From assembly GCA_017546165.1 (NCBI GenBank), contig JAFYXL010000030.1, positions 1 to 41,222 of the forward strand: a stretch of 41,222 nt of DNA. Reading direction: 5' to 3'. Shown in pieces: positions 7,387 through 16,562 of the stretch. The stretch comes from Clostridia bacterium (lineage in GTDB: Bacteria > Bacillota > Clostridia > Monoglobales > Monoglobaceae). The translations under genes were made by a program, and so were the position numbers. Positions within the stretch are counted from its first letter, which is position 1; every line of letters begins with the position of its first letter. The notes under the pieces were generated by a model. That model ran no database searches. It saw only the letters and a program-made list of their open reading frames with translations, and was not told the origin of the DNA.

Positions 7387-7662
7387 ATGCAAATTACTGA
7401 TATCAAAATCAGAAAAATCAATGCGGAAGGCAGAATGAAAGCCGTTGTTTCCGTTACTTTTGATGATTGCTTCGTTGTTCACGACATTAAAGTTATCGAA
7501 GGTCAGGAAAAACTCTTTATTGCAATGCCTAGCAGAAAAACTCCTGATGGCGAATTTAAGGATATTGCACATCCTATCAACGCCGAGATGAGAGAGCTGC
7601 TTCAGAACACTGTTCTCGCAAAATACGAAGAATCATTGTCTGAAATCGCAGTTGAAGACTAA
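7387..7662 (+). CDS. spoVG: SpoVG-family regulatory protein
   Basis: A 91-residue protein starting [11 protein letters not shown], the typical SpoVG opening, with [10 protein letters not shown] and [20 protein letters not shown]. SpoVG binds nucleic acid and affects septation, sporulation and virulence genes in Bacillota. I choose the ATG at 7387 with AAAGGTGG ten bases upstream; a GTG four codons earlier overlaps that site. It is monocistronic, divergent from murC, with a clear terminator. A SigH-like promoter, as known in Bacillus, is not evident; weak boxes around 7306-7345 could serve. Its presence fits a spore-forming lineage but does not prove sporulation. Confidence 0.95.
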   Translation: MQITDIKIRKINAEGRMKAVVSVTFDDCFVVHDIKVIEGQEKLFIAMPSRKTPDGEFKDIAHPINAEMRELLQNTVLAKYEESLSEIAVED

Positions 7663-7688
7663 TTCTAAAAACTATTATTTCTCATATT

Positions 7689-7720
7689 AAAAACACATAT
7701 CCCCTTGGATATGTGTTTTT
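7689..7720. terminator. Bidirectional terminator between spoVG and the glycosyltransferase-CsaB gene
   Basis: AAAAACACATATCC (7689-7702) and GGATATGTGTTTTT (7707-7720) form a perfect 14-bp stem with loop CCTT and A/T runs on both sides. It serves two converging genes. Confidence 0.9.
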
Positions 7721-7758
7721 AATTTTACTTTTTATCTTTTTTATGTTACCCACTACAA

Positions 7759-10044
7759 TTATTTCCGCAAAAGCTGTATCGCCATCTCGGTATTCTTTTT
7801 CGCAAGGGCACGGAAGTTTTCGCTCTTTTCCCTGATTACTTCACAAAGATCTTGCCGATTTTCTATTATTTCATCAACATATGAGCAAAGTTTTTCCACA
7901 TCAATCTTGTCAACTGTTTCAGAATACTGAAAATCTATTGCCTCCATAACGGCCGCAACCTTAGGGTCATAGTCAATAGCAATACCGGGGACGCCCATCT
8001 TGACCGCATAAATAAGGGTGTGAAGTCTCATACCAAGAACAAATTCTGCCCGCCCGATTATCCCCATCATAGTCTGGGGAGAATACCCGTCACGGCATAT
8101 ACCGTGAGGTACTGACAAATGTTCTTCAATATCATTTGAGATACTTCTGTCAAAAGTTCTTTGCATAGGTATAACAAAAGGCTTTATCTTATATTTTCTG
8201 TAAACCCAATCCCCAAACTGTGAAATTTTGTCCACAACATTAGGATCAAGCGTCCGCCAGCTTCTCATTGAGATTACAAAGAACTTTTCATCCGTCTCAA
8301 TGCCGCCTTTTTTTATTGCCTTGTCAACAATTTCCCCGTTTTCAACCCTGGCATTAAATACAGGGTCAGCCGTAACCTCGCAGTTATCACTCTTTGGCAT
8401 AACCTTCAAAAGTTCATCCATTGAAGAATCCTCCCGAAGGGTTATGTAATCCACTTTCTCAAGGGTCTTTTTAACGTGCTTAAGATTTCTCTGTTTTGTA
8501 AGAGGTCCAATCCCGTTTGCATAAAGCATAACTTTGGCACCTCTCAGCTTTGCCAGCTTAATTACCGAAAGATAATAAAACAAAGACTTTGAGCTTGTCA
8601 CATCTTGTATAAGGCTTCCGCCGCCGCTTATAAGCAGTTTGGTCCTTTTTAAAAGTCCCCAAAGTGTAAAAAAGTCAAATCTGTCAACGGAATTAACCTT
8701 ATATTCCCGTGCTGTTTCTACAGGCCTTTGGGAAAGGACTGTTATTGAAATATTGGGGCAAGCATCTCTCAGGTCGTCAATAATGGCTCTCAGGATTGAG
8801 TCATCACCGCTATTTCTGAACCCATAATACCCCGAAATCGCAACATCTACATTTCTCCTGCCGCTTCCGCAGGAAAGGTATTTCTCAATACCCTCAAGTT
8901 CCTGGTGTGAGACTTCGTTTATGGGTCTTTCTTTTACAATAGAAATATACATTTTTATGGCATCATTTGCCATAGTATCTACTGAATAGTATTTTTCCAC
9001 AGTAGAAAGTGCATACTCGCCAAGTTCCTTGCGCCATTGTTCTTTTCCGGGCGCCAAAAGCGCAAGCAAGTCGTCTTTGAGCCTTTCTGCAGTAGTTTCA
9101 CCACAGCCTCGACAACAAAAATTTGTATCGATGGCCACATCCAGCTTATCTTTATCAAAAATGCCTATATAACCCTCATTGCCTGCAATAATCGCCGGCT
9201 TTTTGCACGCCATTGCCTCAAGCGCAGCACGGCTTACTCCCACAAACACATCTCCGGACGCCGCAAACTTATTTATATCAATTCGTCCACCTGTGGTGAT
9301 TACAACTCTTTCACCAATCTCTTTATTTACTGACTCAGCCTCTTTTTTTATAGATTCAAAGTCATTGCCGCCACCCACAATCACAACTTCAAGATTTGGA
9401 ATATCCTTGTAAAGTGCGGGCACGGCCTCAATAAGTTTGTGAGCCGCAAGGCTTCTGTCAATATCCATTCGGCTTACATAAATAATCCTTGTTTTGTTTT
9501 CTCCAAAACAAAACTCCTCAGCAATATCAGAATAATCAATATTGTCTGAAAACTTTTCAGTATCAATGCCGTTTATGGTAACCCTGATATTTTCATCCTT
9601 GATTCCATAGTTGTCTATCAGGTACTGCTTTATATCATCACTGACCGCCAGAGACCTGTCTCCCCAGTTGGTAAGGAGGTTAAATGGGAATCGGGTTGAA
9701 AATACCCAATGGGCAGTTGTAACAAATCTAAACTTATATTTTTTTTGAAGCAAACCACAGATAAATCCTGGAATTCTTGCATGGGCGTGGACAATATCCA
9801 CCTTTTCTTCCATTATAATCCTTTCAAGAGCCTTGTAAGCCCTGCGTATCGAGAAGATGTTTTTACTGTTTAGTTCCACGTTGAAATGGCGTATGCCTGC
9901 CTCTTCAAGCTCGGCAACATATGCCCCGCCTTTAGACGCAACAATCACCTCTACACCCTTTCGTGTCAGTGCCTTTGAAAGCTCAACTATATGAGTTTCA
10001 GCGCCACCAATATCAAGTTGCATTGTTGCCATCAAGACTTTCAT
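7759..10044 (-). CDS. Fusion of a GT4 glycosyltransferase and a CsaB-type polysaccharide pyruvyl transferase
   Basis: The 761 residues hold two enzymes. Residues 1 to about 385 are a GT-B glycosyltransferase of family 4: MATMQLDIGGAETHIVELSK, HAHARIPG, INGIDTEKF and the donor-site end EAMACKKPAIIAG. From about residue 400 a CsaB domain follows: ISGYYGFRNSGDDSILRAI, ISGGGSLIQDVTS, YANGIGPLTK and VLGMRLHTLIYAVKMGVP. CsaB places ketal pyruvate on secondary wall polysaccharide, the anchor for S-layer SLH domains; it is usually a separate protein of about 360 residues. The fusion suggests both steps act on one polymer. The gene follows the LCP gene by 34 bases and shares its promoter. An ATG with AAGGTTGGG upstream starts it. 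Confidence 0.93.
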   Translation of the reverse strand: MKVLMATMQLDIGGAETHIVELSKALTRKGVEVIVASKGGAYVAELEEAGIRHFNVELNSKNIFSIRRAYKALERIIMEEKVDIVHAHARIPGFICGLLQKKYKFRFVTTAHWVFSTRFPFNLLTNWGDRSLAVSDDIKQYLIDNYGIKDENIRVTINGIDTEKFSDNIDYSDIAEEFCFGENKTRIIYVSRMDIDRSLAAHKLIEAVPALYKDIPNLEVVIVGGGNDFESIKKEAESVNKEIGERVVITTGGRIDINKFAASGDVFVGVSRAALEAMACKKPAIIAGNEGYIGIFDKDKLDVAIDTNFCCRGCGETTAERLKDDLLALLAPGKEQWRKELGEYALSTVEKYYSVDTMANDAIKMYISIVKERPINEVSHQELEGIEKYLSCGSGRRNVDVAISGYYGFRNSGDDSILRAIIDDLRDACPNISITVLSQRPVETAREYKVNSVDRFDFFTLWGLLKRTKLLISGGGSLIQDVTSSKSLFYYLSVIKLAKLRGAKVMLYANGIGPLTKQRNLKHVKKTLEKVDYITLREDSSMDELLKVMPKSDNCEVTADPVFNARVENGEIVDKAIKKGGIETDEKFFVISMRSWRTLDPNVVDKISQFGDWVYRKYKIKPFVIPMQRTFDRSISNDIEEHLSVPHGICRDGYSPQTMMGIIGRAEFVLGMRLHTLIYAVKMGVPGIAIDYDPKVAAVMEAIDFQYSETVDKIDVEKLCSYVDEIIENRQDLCEVIREKSENFRALAKKNTEMAIQLLRK

Positions 10045-10086
10045 TTATATACCCAACCTTCCCGAAAAGCACCTTCTGAGCTTGCT

Positions 10087-11052
10087 TTATTTTTTATTTT
10101 CAACATCCTTTGCTGATGGATTGAACACAGTTTCAACCAACTCCATAGTTGCAGCATCGTCACATATATAATAAGATGCACCGCCTATGGTCTGGGACGA
10201 ACCCGGAAGCTGATACATTGTCATTGTGTCGGAGCTTACTTTCCTTATAGAACCAAGATGCTTTATCAAATCCTTTGCAGTGTAATTGGTTCGCACATTT
10301 CTGCAAACAACATCAAAAATTTCATCGGCTTTCAAAATGTTTTTTGCATTCACCTTCTGCTCAATAAATGCTCTTATAAATGCCTGTTGTGCCTCAATTC
10401 TGCCAAGGTCCCCCATAGCATAACCGGGATAGCCCGGATTTCCTTTTCTGAATCTTACAAAATCGTGAGCCTTTTTTCCGTCAAGAACCTGAAGTCCCGG
10501 CTGAAGGTCAATGTGGAGATTTTGCACAGGATCGTCGTACTTCATACGGAACGGAACATCAAACTCAACACCGCCAAGAGCATCAATTATCTCCATAAAT
10601 CCATCAAAGTTCACACTCATAAAGTAATGTATGGGAAGTCCGGTAAGAAGTTTCACCTTTTGAACGCTAAGTTCCTCAGGCTCTTTCAGATTGCCCTTTC
10701 TTACCTCCTGTGCTCCTATACCTATTGCTGCGTTTATCTTTTGATAGCCTCGTCCAACCAACACCCTTGTATCACGTGGTATTGAAAGCACACTCAATTT
10801 GCCTGTGCGTCCGTTAAGGCTTGCAAGCATAATTGTATCACTTCGCATCCCACCCTCGTCAACACCAAGGAGCAGTATATTCACAATTCCCGCACTTGAT
10901 TGTTCATCAAGAGAGTCCAGGAAAATTTCCTCACCCAAATAAAGGTTTGAAAGCAACTTGGCAGAAATAACACCGCTGACACTTGCAAACACTATACATA
11001 GGGTACATATTAATGCTAATATTCCTTTACCTTTTTTACTGAAAGTTGCCAA
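10087..11052 (-). CDS. LytR-CpsA-Psr (LCP) family wall-polymer ligase
   Basis: LCP proteins transfer undecaprenyl-linked glycopolymers such as teichoic acids or capsule onto peptidoglycan outside the membrane. The 321 residues have a positively charged start (SKKGKG), one membrane helix (about residues 10-31), then the LCP core: NILLLGVDEGGMRSDTIML, SIPRDTRV, KINAAIGIG, HYFMSVNFDGF, FVRFRKGNPGY and DLGRIEAQQ. The expected catalytic aspartate and arginines are present. TTG at 11052 is the likely start; its ribosome binding site is weak. Its promoter is near-consensus, and the next gene is the CsaB fusion, so both probably act on the same secondary wall polymer. Confidence 0.93.
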   Translation of the reverse strand: MATFSKKGKGILALICTLCIVFASVSGVISAKLLSNLYLGEEIFLDSLDEQSSAGIVNILLLGVDEGGMRSDTIMLASLNGRTGKLSVLSIPRDTRVLVGRGYQKINAAIGIGAQEVRKGNLKEPEELSVQKVKLLTGLPIHYFMSVNFDGFMEIIDALGGVEFDVPFRMKYDDPVQNLHIDLQPGLQVLDGKKAHDFVRFRKGNPGYPGYAMGDLGRIEAQQAFIRAFIEQKVNAKNILKADEIFDVVCRNVRTNYTAKDLIKHLGSIRKVSSDTMTMYQLPGSSQTIGGASYYICDDAATMELVETVFNPSAKDVENKK

Positions 11053-11111
11053 TTTACATCATTTGCCTTTCATCAAACTTTTAAACAGATATACACCTGT
11101 CCACATTCTAC

Positions 11112-11140
11112 AATATACAAAAATCATAACCAAAAGTCAA
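11112..11140 (-). promoter_or_regulatory. Promoter of the LCP-CsaB operon
   Basis: TTGACT (11140-11135), exactly 17 bp, then TATATT (11117-11112) on the - strand, about 60 bases before the LCP start codon. Confidence 0.85.
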
Positions 11141-11179
11141 CACGCTTTGGCCTTTTGCAATGAAAATTTAATATTTTAT

Positions 11180-11461
11180 TTACATTTCGCAAAGATTCTT
11201 TTCGGTTCTGCGGTAAAGAACAAACTTGTTACCTATAACCTGCACCACCTGTGAATCAGTTTTTGCCGCAAGTTCCTCTGCTGCCTCACGGGCGGACATC
11301 ATTGAATTCTCCAAAACATTACCTTTGATAAGTTCCCGTGCGTTTAACGCATCATCAATCTGTTTTATCATATTGTCTGAAATTCCGTCCTTGCCAACCT
11401 GATAAAGCGAGGGAACCCTGTTTGCAAGTCCTCTAAGTTTTGCTCTCTCTTTGCTTGTCAT
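11180..11461 (-). CDS. yhbY: YhbY-family ribosome-assembly RNA-binding protein
   Basis: A 93-residue single CRM-domain protein associated with pre-50S ribosomes. MTSKERAKLRGLANRV is the family opening and YQVGKDGIS carries the GKxG RNA-binding loop; VVQVIGNKFVLYRR closes the domain. AAGGAG precedes the ATG. It follows rsmA by 21 bases, so two ribosome-maturation factors appear to be co-transcribed. No clear terminator separates it from the LCP promoter region downstream. Confidence 0.93.
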   Translation of the reverse strand: MTSKERAKLRGLANRVPSLYQVGKDGISDNMIKQIDDALNARELIKGNVLENSMMSAREAAEELAAKTDSQVVQVIGNKFVLYRRTEKNLCEM

Positions 11462-11482
11462 AATCTATTTCTCCTTTTATTC

Positions 11483-12346
11483 TTATCTCTTTTTCAAAAT
11501 AATATCCGAAAGCCGTGCAAATTCTTCCAGATTCAGTTTCTCGCCGCGGATTCCTTGGTCAATACCGGCCTCGCAAATAGCCTCTGCCACCATCTGTTTT
11601 TCAAGACTTATATATGGGCTCTTTGACAAAGCATTCAAAAGTGTTTTTCGCCTTTGCCCAAATGCCGACTTGATAACATCAAACATAAATCTCCTATTAG
11701 CCACCTCTACCCTTGGCGAATCAAGAACAGAAAGCTTAATCACCACCGATTCAACTTTTGGTTGAGGCATAAAACAATGAGGCTCTGCACGACAAATAAT
11801 ACTGGGATCTGTATAAAACTGTACCGCCGCCGACAAGGCTCCGTAATCTTTTCCTCCCGGGCTTGCCGCCATACGGTCAGCGACCTCCTTTTGAACCATT
11901 ACAGTCAAAGACTTTACAGAGATTTCATTCTCCAAAAAATTCATAATAATAGGTGTTGTTATATAATAAGGTAGGTTTGCAACCACCGCAACAGGCATAT
12001 CTCCAAATCGCTCGGCAATCAACGTCTTTAAATCCACCTTCATTACATCTTCACACACAACAGACGCATTGTCAAAATCCGAAAGAGTATCCTCAAGCAA
12101 CGGTATGAGACTTTTGTCAATCTCTACCGCAACAACGGCACCGGCCCTTGCAGCAAGCTCACGTGTAAGGGTCCCCGCACCGGGACCTATCTCCAAAACT
12201 CCCCAATTTTCATCTATCCCAGACGCTTCGACTATTTTATCCAGAACGTTTTGGTCAATCAAAAAATTCTGTCCCAGGGATTTTGAAAATGAAAAACCGT
12301 GTTTTTCAATTATACGCTTAAGTTCAGAGGGGTTTGAAAGTTTCAT
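11483..12346 (-). CDS. rsmA: 16S rRNA (adenine1518/1519-N6)-dimethyltransferase
   Basis: RsmA (KsgA) dimethylates two adjacent adenines in the terminal loop of 16S rRNA as a late step of 30S assembly. SKSLGQNFLID is the family N-terminus, LEIGPGAGTLT binds S-adenosylmethionine, VANLPYYITTPI is the catalytic NLPY motif and FGQRRKTLLNAL is the RNA-contacting C-terminal segment. The ATG at 12346 (287 residues) is preceded by AGGAAGG at nine bases; a TTG two codons earlier is too close to it. It heads an operon with yhbY, divergent from rpoBC. Confidence 0.97.
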   Translation of the reverse strand: MKLSNPSELKRIIEKHGFSFSKSLGQNFLIDQNVLDKIVEASGIDENWGVLEIGPGAGTLTRELAARAGAVVAVEIDKSLIPLLEDTLSDFDNASVVCEDVMKVDLKTLIAERFGDMPVAVVANLPYYITTPIIMNFLENEISVKSLTVMVQKEVADRMAASPGGKDYGALSAAVQFYTDPSIICRAEPHCFMPQPKVESVVIKLSVLDSPRVEVANRRFMFDVIKSAFGQRRKTLLNALSKSPYISLEKQMVAEAICEAGIDQGIRGEKLNLEEFARLSDIILKKR

Positions 12347-12372
12347 AAACAATTTCCTTCCTATATAATAAT

Positions 12373-12394
12373 AGCATCAGTCAATGCTGATGCT
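12373..12394 (-). other. Hairpin in the rsmA leader
   Basis: AGCATCAG and CTGATGCT form an 8-bp stem around a six-base loop, ending 14 bases before the rsmA ribosome binding site. There is no T-run after it, so it is not a terminator. It could be an mRNA-stability or protein-binding element. Confidence 0.4.
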
Positions 12395-12412
12395 CCATCC
12401 CTTGAAAATATT

Positions 12413-12441
12413 TTCATATTTTTCGCAAAACTCATTGACAA
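12413..12441 (-). promoter_or_regulatory. Probable rsmA promoter overlapping the rpoB -35 box
   Basis: TTGTCA (12441-12436), 17 bp and TATGAA (12418-12413) on the - strand. Its -35 box overlaps five bases of the TTGACA used by rpoB on the other strand, so the two polymerases would compete for the site. Confidence 0.5.
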
Positions 12442-12463
12442 AGCACTTTTCTTATGGTACAAT
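12435..12463 (+). promoter_or_regulatory. Main rpoBC promoter
   Basis: TTGACA (12435-12440), 17-bp spacer and TACAAT (12458-12463) with an extended -10 TGG. It leaves an AT-rich leader of about 240 bases before rpoB, which contains short hairpins (for example GTCT-TTCGGC-AGAC near 12667-12680) and no gene. Confidence 0.9.
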
Positions 12464-12630
12464 AGTTATCTATTATAGTGCGTCTTTTTGCGAATTTTTA
12501 AATTTCCCCTATATTTTTACTGTTATTTTTAACGTATTTTCAGTATAGCACAGCTTATTAGAAAATGCAATAGCTGTTTTAAAAATTTTTGTGAAATTTT
12601 TTCTAAATTCAACTAAAAACACACTATATA

Positions 12631-12658
12631 TTGTGCTGTTTTACTTAATTTATATACT
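12631..12658 (+). promoter_or_regulatory. Possible second rpoB promoter
   Basis: TTGTGC (12631-12636), 16 bp and TATACT (12653-12658), 55 bases before the rpoB start. It is weaker than the upstream promoter and could be chance in AT-rich DNA. Confidence 0.35.
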
Positions 12659-12712
12659 ATTTGGTCGTCTTTCGGCAGACACCACAAATATTACGAAGAG
12701 GTGATTTATTTT

Positions 12713-15700
12713 ATGGTACATCCGGTGAAACTTGGCAGAAACACTCGAATGAGCTATGGAAAGATAAGAGAGGTTATTGATATGCCTAACCTTATCGAAA
12801 TCCAGAAGAACTCATACGACTGGTTCTTGAGCGAAGGATTAAAAGAGGTCTTCCACGATGTGTCACCTATTACGGATTACGCAGGAAATCTCATTCTGGA
12901 ATTTATAGATTACAGAATAGATATGAATCCGAAATACGACATTGAAGAATGCAAGGAAAGAGACACAACATATGCCGCACCTTTAAGAGTTAAAGTAAGA
13001 CTCATCAATAAGGAAACCGGCGAAGTTAAGGAACAGGAAATCTTTATGGGAGATTTCCCTATTATGACTCCTTCAGGCACCTTTATCATCAACGGTGCAG
13101 AAAGAGTTATCGTCAGCCAGCTTGTCCGTGCACCTAGTGCATACTTTGCTGAGAAGTTTGACAAAATCGGCAAAAAGCTGTTTTCATCTCAGGTTATCCC
13201 CAACCGTGGTGCCTGGCTTGAATATGAAACCGACAGCAACGATTTATTTCACGTAAAAATTGACAAAATGAGAAAGACCCCGATAACGGTTCTTATCCGT
13301 GCTTTGGGCTTTGGTACAGATGCTGAAATCACCTCTCTCTTTGGTGAGGACGAGCGTATCCTCCGCACAATGGAAAAGGATACAACCAAATCCCATGAAG
13401 AAGGCCTTCTTGAAATATACAGAAAACTCCGTCCGGGCGAACCACCTACAATCGAAAGTGCGCGTTCACTCATCACAAACCTCTTCTTTGACCCGAAGAG
13501 ATATGACCTTGCACGTGTTGGTCGTTACAAGTTCAACAAAAAGCTTGACCTTGCCGGACGTATCGTAGGCAAAGTTTCAGCCGAGAACCTGGTTGACCCT
13601 GAAACAGGCGAGCTTATCGTATCCGAGGGTGAAACATTCACCGCTGATATGGCAAAAGCACTTGAAATCGCCAACATCAGCGCCGTTACACTTAAGGTTG
13701 ATGAAGAACATACAACCCGTGTTATTTCAAACGGTATGGTTGACCTTGCCGATTTGGTTGAATACACCCCTCGTGATTACGGAATTAACGAAAAAGTACG
13801 TTATTCTATCCTGAAAGAAATTATGGAAGAATACCCCGATATGAATTCTGACGAGTTCAAAGAAGCTTTGAAAGAACGCCGTGACGAGCTTATTCCACGT
13901 CACATTGTGGTTGATGATATAATCGCATCAATCTCATACATTGGCAACCTTGCTGCAGGCGTTGGCTCAGTTGACGATATTGACCACCTTGGCAACCGTC
14001 GTCTCCGCTCTGTTGGCGAGCTCCTTCAGAACCAGTTCAGAATTGGTCTTTCAAGAATGGAAAGAGTTGTTCGTGAGAGAATGTCCACTCAGGACCTTGA
14101 TTCAATCACACCACAGACTCTTATCAATATCAGACCTGTAACATCCGCTGTTAAGGAATTCTTTGGTTCATCACAGCTTTCACAGTTTATGGACCAGATC
14201 AATCCCCTTGGCGAACTTACACACAAGAGAAGACTCTCAGCACTTGGTCCTGGCGGTCTCTCAAGAGAACGCGCAGGCTTTGAAGTCCGCGACGTTCACC
14301 ATTCACACTATGGCCGTATGTGTCCTATCGAAACACCTGAAGGTCCTAACATCGGTCTTATCAACTCCCTTTCAGGCTTTGCAAAGGTTAACGAATATGG
14401 CTTTATCGAAGCGCCTTACCGCAAAGTTGACAAGGAGACAGGTTGCGTTACAGACATTGTTGAATATATGGCAGCCGACACAGAGGATGGATTCTATATT
14501 GCCCAGGCAAACGAAGAACTTGGCGAAAACAACAAGTTTATGTCCAATAAGGTCCTTGTAAGATACCACGACCAGTTCCTGGAAGTTTCAGCAGAGCCGG
14601 GCAAATGCCGTGTTGACTATATGGACGTATCACCTCGTCAGGTTACATCAATTGCTACAGCAATGATTCCGTTCCTTGAGAACGACGATGCTAACCGTGC
14701 CCTGATGGGTTCAAACATGCAACGTCAGGCAGTTCCGCTCCTTGTTCCTGAATCACCAATCATTGGTACAGGTATGGAATATAAGGCAGCAAAAGACTCC
14801 GGCGTTTGCGTTCTTGCAAAGAACAGCGGTACAGTATCAAAGGTATCAGCTCGTCAGATTGAAATCAAGACAGACGACGGTACAACAGATACTTACAAAC
14901 TTATAAAATTCACCCGTTCAAACCAGGGTATGTGTATCAACCAGCGTCCTATCGTTACAAGGGGCGAGAGAGTTGAAGCCGGCGACATCATCGCAGACGG
15001 ACCTTCAACCCGCGACGGTGAAATCGGTCTTGGCCGCAACATTCTCATTGGTTTTATGACCTGGGAAGGTTACAACTACGAGGATGCTATGCTTGTGAAC
15101 GAGAGATTGGTTAAAGAGGACGTCCTCACGTCAATCCACATCGAGGAATACGAAATCGAATCCCGTGACACCAAGCTTGGTCCGGAAGAAATCACCCGTG
15201 ATATCCCCAATGTTGGCGAAGAGGCCCTCAAAGACCTTGATGAACGTGGTATCATCCGCATCGGTGCAGAAGTAGAAAGTGGCGACATTCTGGTTGGTAA
15301 AGTTACACCAAAGGGTGAAACCGAGCTCTCAGCCGAAGAACGTCTCCTTCGTGCCATCTTTGGTGAAAAAGCCCGTGAGGTTCGTGATACATCACTCCGC
15401 GTACCGCACGGTGAATATGGTATTATAGTAGATGTTAAAGTATTTACCCGTGAAAACAGCGACGAGCTCCCTCCGGGTGTAAATCAGATAGTACGTTGTT
15501 ACATCGCTCAGAAGAGAAAAATCTCTGTAGGTGATAAAATGGCAGGTCGTCACGGTAACAAGGGTGTTATTTCACGAATTCTCCCTGAAGAGGATATGCC
15601 ATTCCTCCCTGACGGAACACCACTTCAGATTGTTCTTAACCCTCTGGGTGTACCTTCACGTATGAACATCGGTCAGGTTCTTGAAGTTCACCTTGGCTAT

Positions 15701-16465
15701 GCGGCAAAGGCTCTTGGCTGGAAGGTTGCAACTCCTGTATTTGACGGTGCTAACGAGGAAGATATAATGAATGCGTTGGAAGAGGCAGGCTACTCACGAG
15801 ATGGCAAAACCATCCTCTACGACGGCCGCACAGGTGAACCTTTTGACAATCGTGTAACTGTTGGTTATATGCATATGCTCAAACTCGCCCATCTTGTTGA
15901 TGACAAAATCCACGCACGTTCAACTGGTCCTTACTCACTGGTTACTCAGCAGCCACTTGGTGGTAAAGCTCAGTTCGGTGGTCAGAGATTCGGTGAAATG
16001 GAAGTTTGGGCTCTTGAAGCATATGGCGCAGCTTACACTCTCCAGGAAATCTTAACCGTTAAATCCGATGACGTTGTAGGACGTGTTAAAACTTACGAAT
16101 CAATTGTTAAAGGCGAAAATATCCCCAGTCCGGGCGTGCCTGAATCTTTCAAGGTTCTTATTAAGGAACTTCAGAGTTTGGCCCTGGATGTAAAGGTACT
16201 GGATGCAGATGGCAACGAAGTCATCCTTAAAGAAAGCATCGACGATGATGAACCTGAAGATTTGCAGGTAAGCATCGACAAGACAGAGGATGCCCCTGAC
16301 AATCATTATGAAGAGTCAGCAGACTCCGCTGATGACCTTATCGACAGTGAACTTTTCTATGACTTTGAAGACACTGTTATGGAAGATGCTGAGGATTCCT
16401 ACCTTGACCTCCCCGAAGACAGCGATGACTTTGAGGGCGATGAGGATTTTGACGAAGAAATCTAA
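12713..16465 (+). CDS. rpoB: DNA-directed RNA polymerase subunit beta
   Basis: The beta subunit forms, with beta-prime, the active-site cleft of RNA polymerase. The 1250 residues begin [18 protein letters not shown]. The rifampicin pocket ([12 protein letters not shown], then [18 protein letters not shown]) has the residues of a sensitive enzyme; PLGELT is a natural variant of PLSEIT. Lineage hallmarks [37 protein letters not shown] and [19 protein letters not shown] are intact. I use the ATG at 12713 because GAGGTG lies before it and overlaps an upstream GTG. The last 85 residues or so, after [15 protein letters not shown], are a very acidic tail rich in Asp and Glu, ending [10 protein letters not shown]. 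rpoC follows after a hairpin. Confidence 0.98.
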   Translation: MVHPVKLGRNTRMSYGKIREVIDMPNLIEIQKNSYDWFLSEGLKEVFHDVSPITDYAGNLILEFIDYRIDMNPKYDIEECKERDTTYAAPLRVKVRLINKETGEVKEQEIFMGDFPIMTPSGTFIINGAERVIVSQLVRAPSAYFAEKFDKIGKKLFSSQVIPNRGAWLEYETDSNDLFHVKIDKMRKTPITVLIRALGFGTDAEITSLFGEDERILRTMEKDTTKSHEEGLLEIYRKLRPGEPPTIESARSLITNLFFDPKRYDLARVGRYKFNKKLDLAGRIVGKVSAENLVDPETGELIVSEGETFTADMAKALEIANISAVTLKVDEEHTTRVISNGMVDLADLVEYTPRDYGINEKVRYSILKEIMEEYPDMNSDEFKEALKERRDELIPRHIVVDDIIASISYIGNLAAGVGSVDDIDHLGNRRLRSVGELLQNQFRIGLSRMERVVRERMSTQDLDSITPQTLINIRPVTSAVKEFFGSSQLSQFMDQINPLGELTHKRRLSALGPGGLSRERAGFEVRDVHHSHYGRMCPIETPEGPNIGLINSLSGFAKVNEYGFIEAPYRKVDKETGCVTDIVEYMAADTEDGFYIAQANEELGENNKFMSNKVLVRYHDQFLEVSAEPGKCRVDYMDVSPRQVTSIATAMIPFLENDDANRALMGSNMQRQAVPLLVPESPIIGTGMEYKAAKDSGVCVLAKNSGTVSKVSARQIEIKTDDGTTDTYKLIKFTRSNQGMCINQRPIVTRGERVEAGDIIADGPSTRDGEIGLGRNILIGFMTWEGYNYEDAMLVNERLVKEDVLTSIHIEEYEIESRDTKLGPEEITRDIPNVGEEALKDLDERGIIRIGAEVESGDILVGKVTPKGETELSAEERLLRAIFGEKAREVRDTSLRVPHGEYGIIVDVKVFTRENSDELPPGVNQIVRCYIAQKRKISVGDKMAGRHGNKGVISRILPEEDMPFLPDGTPLQIVLNPLGVPSRMNIGQVLEVHLGYAAKALGWKVATPVFDGANEEDIMNALEEAGYSRDGKTILYDGRTGEPFDNRVTVGYMHMLKLAHLVDDKIHARSTGPYSLVTQQPLGGKAQFGGQRFGEMEVWALEAYGAAYTLQEILTVKSDDVVGRVKTYESIVKGENIPSPGVPESFKVLIKELQSLALDVKVLDADGNEVILKESIDDDEPEDLQVSIDKTEDAPDNHYEESADSADDLIDSELFYDFEDTVMEDAEDSYLDLPEDSDDFEGDEDFDEEI

Positions 16466-16485
16466 ACTACACAAGCCGTAATGTT

Positions 16486-16519
16486 TTCCCATTTCCGCCG
16501 CTCATAACGGAAATGGGAA
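16486..16519 (+). other. Hairpin in the rpoB-rpoC spacer
   Basis: TTCCCATTTCCG (16486-16497) and CGGAAATGGGAA (16508-16519) form a perfect 12-bp stem. No T-run follows, so transcription should continue into rpoC. It may be an RNase III site or stabilise the rpoB message. Confidence 0.6.
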
Positions 16520-16562
16520 GCTTGATTACTTTTGTGAGCAGAAAGTCGAGTGATAACCTAAT

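Noticed and set aside
14160-14270. Rifampicin-resistance change in RpoB (PLGELT instead of PLSEIT)
   Set aside because: This position varies naturally; the main resistance positions carry the sensitive residues.
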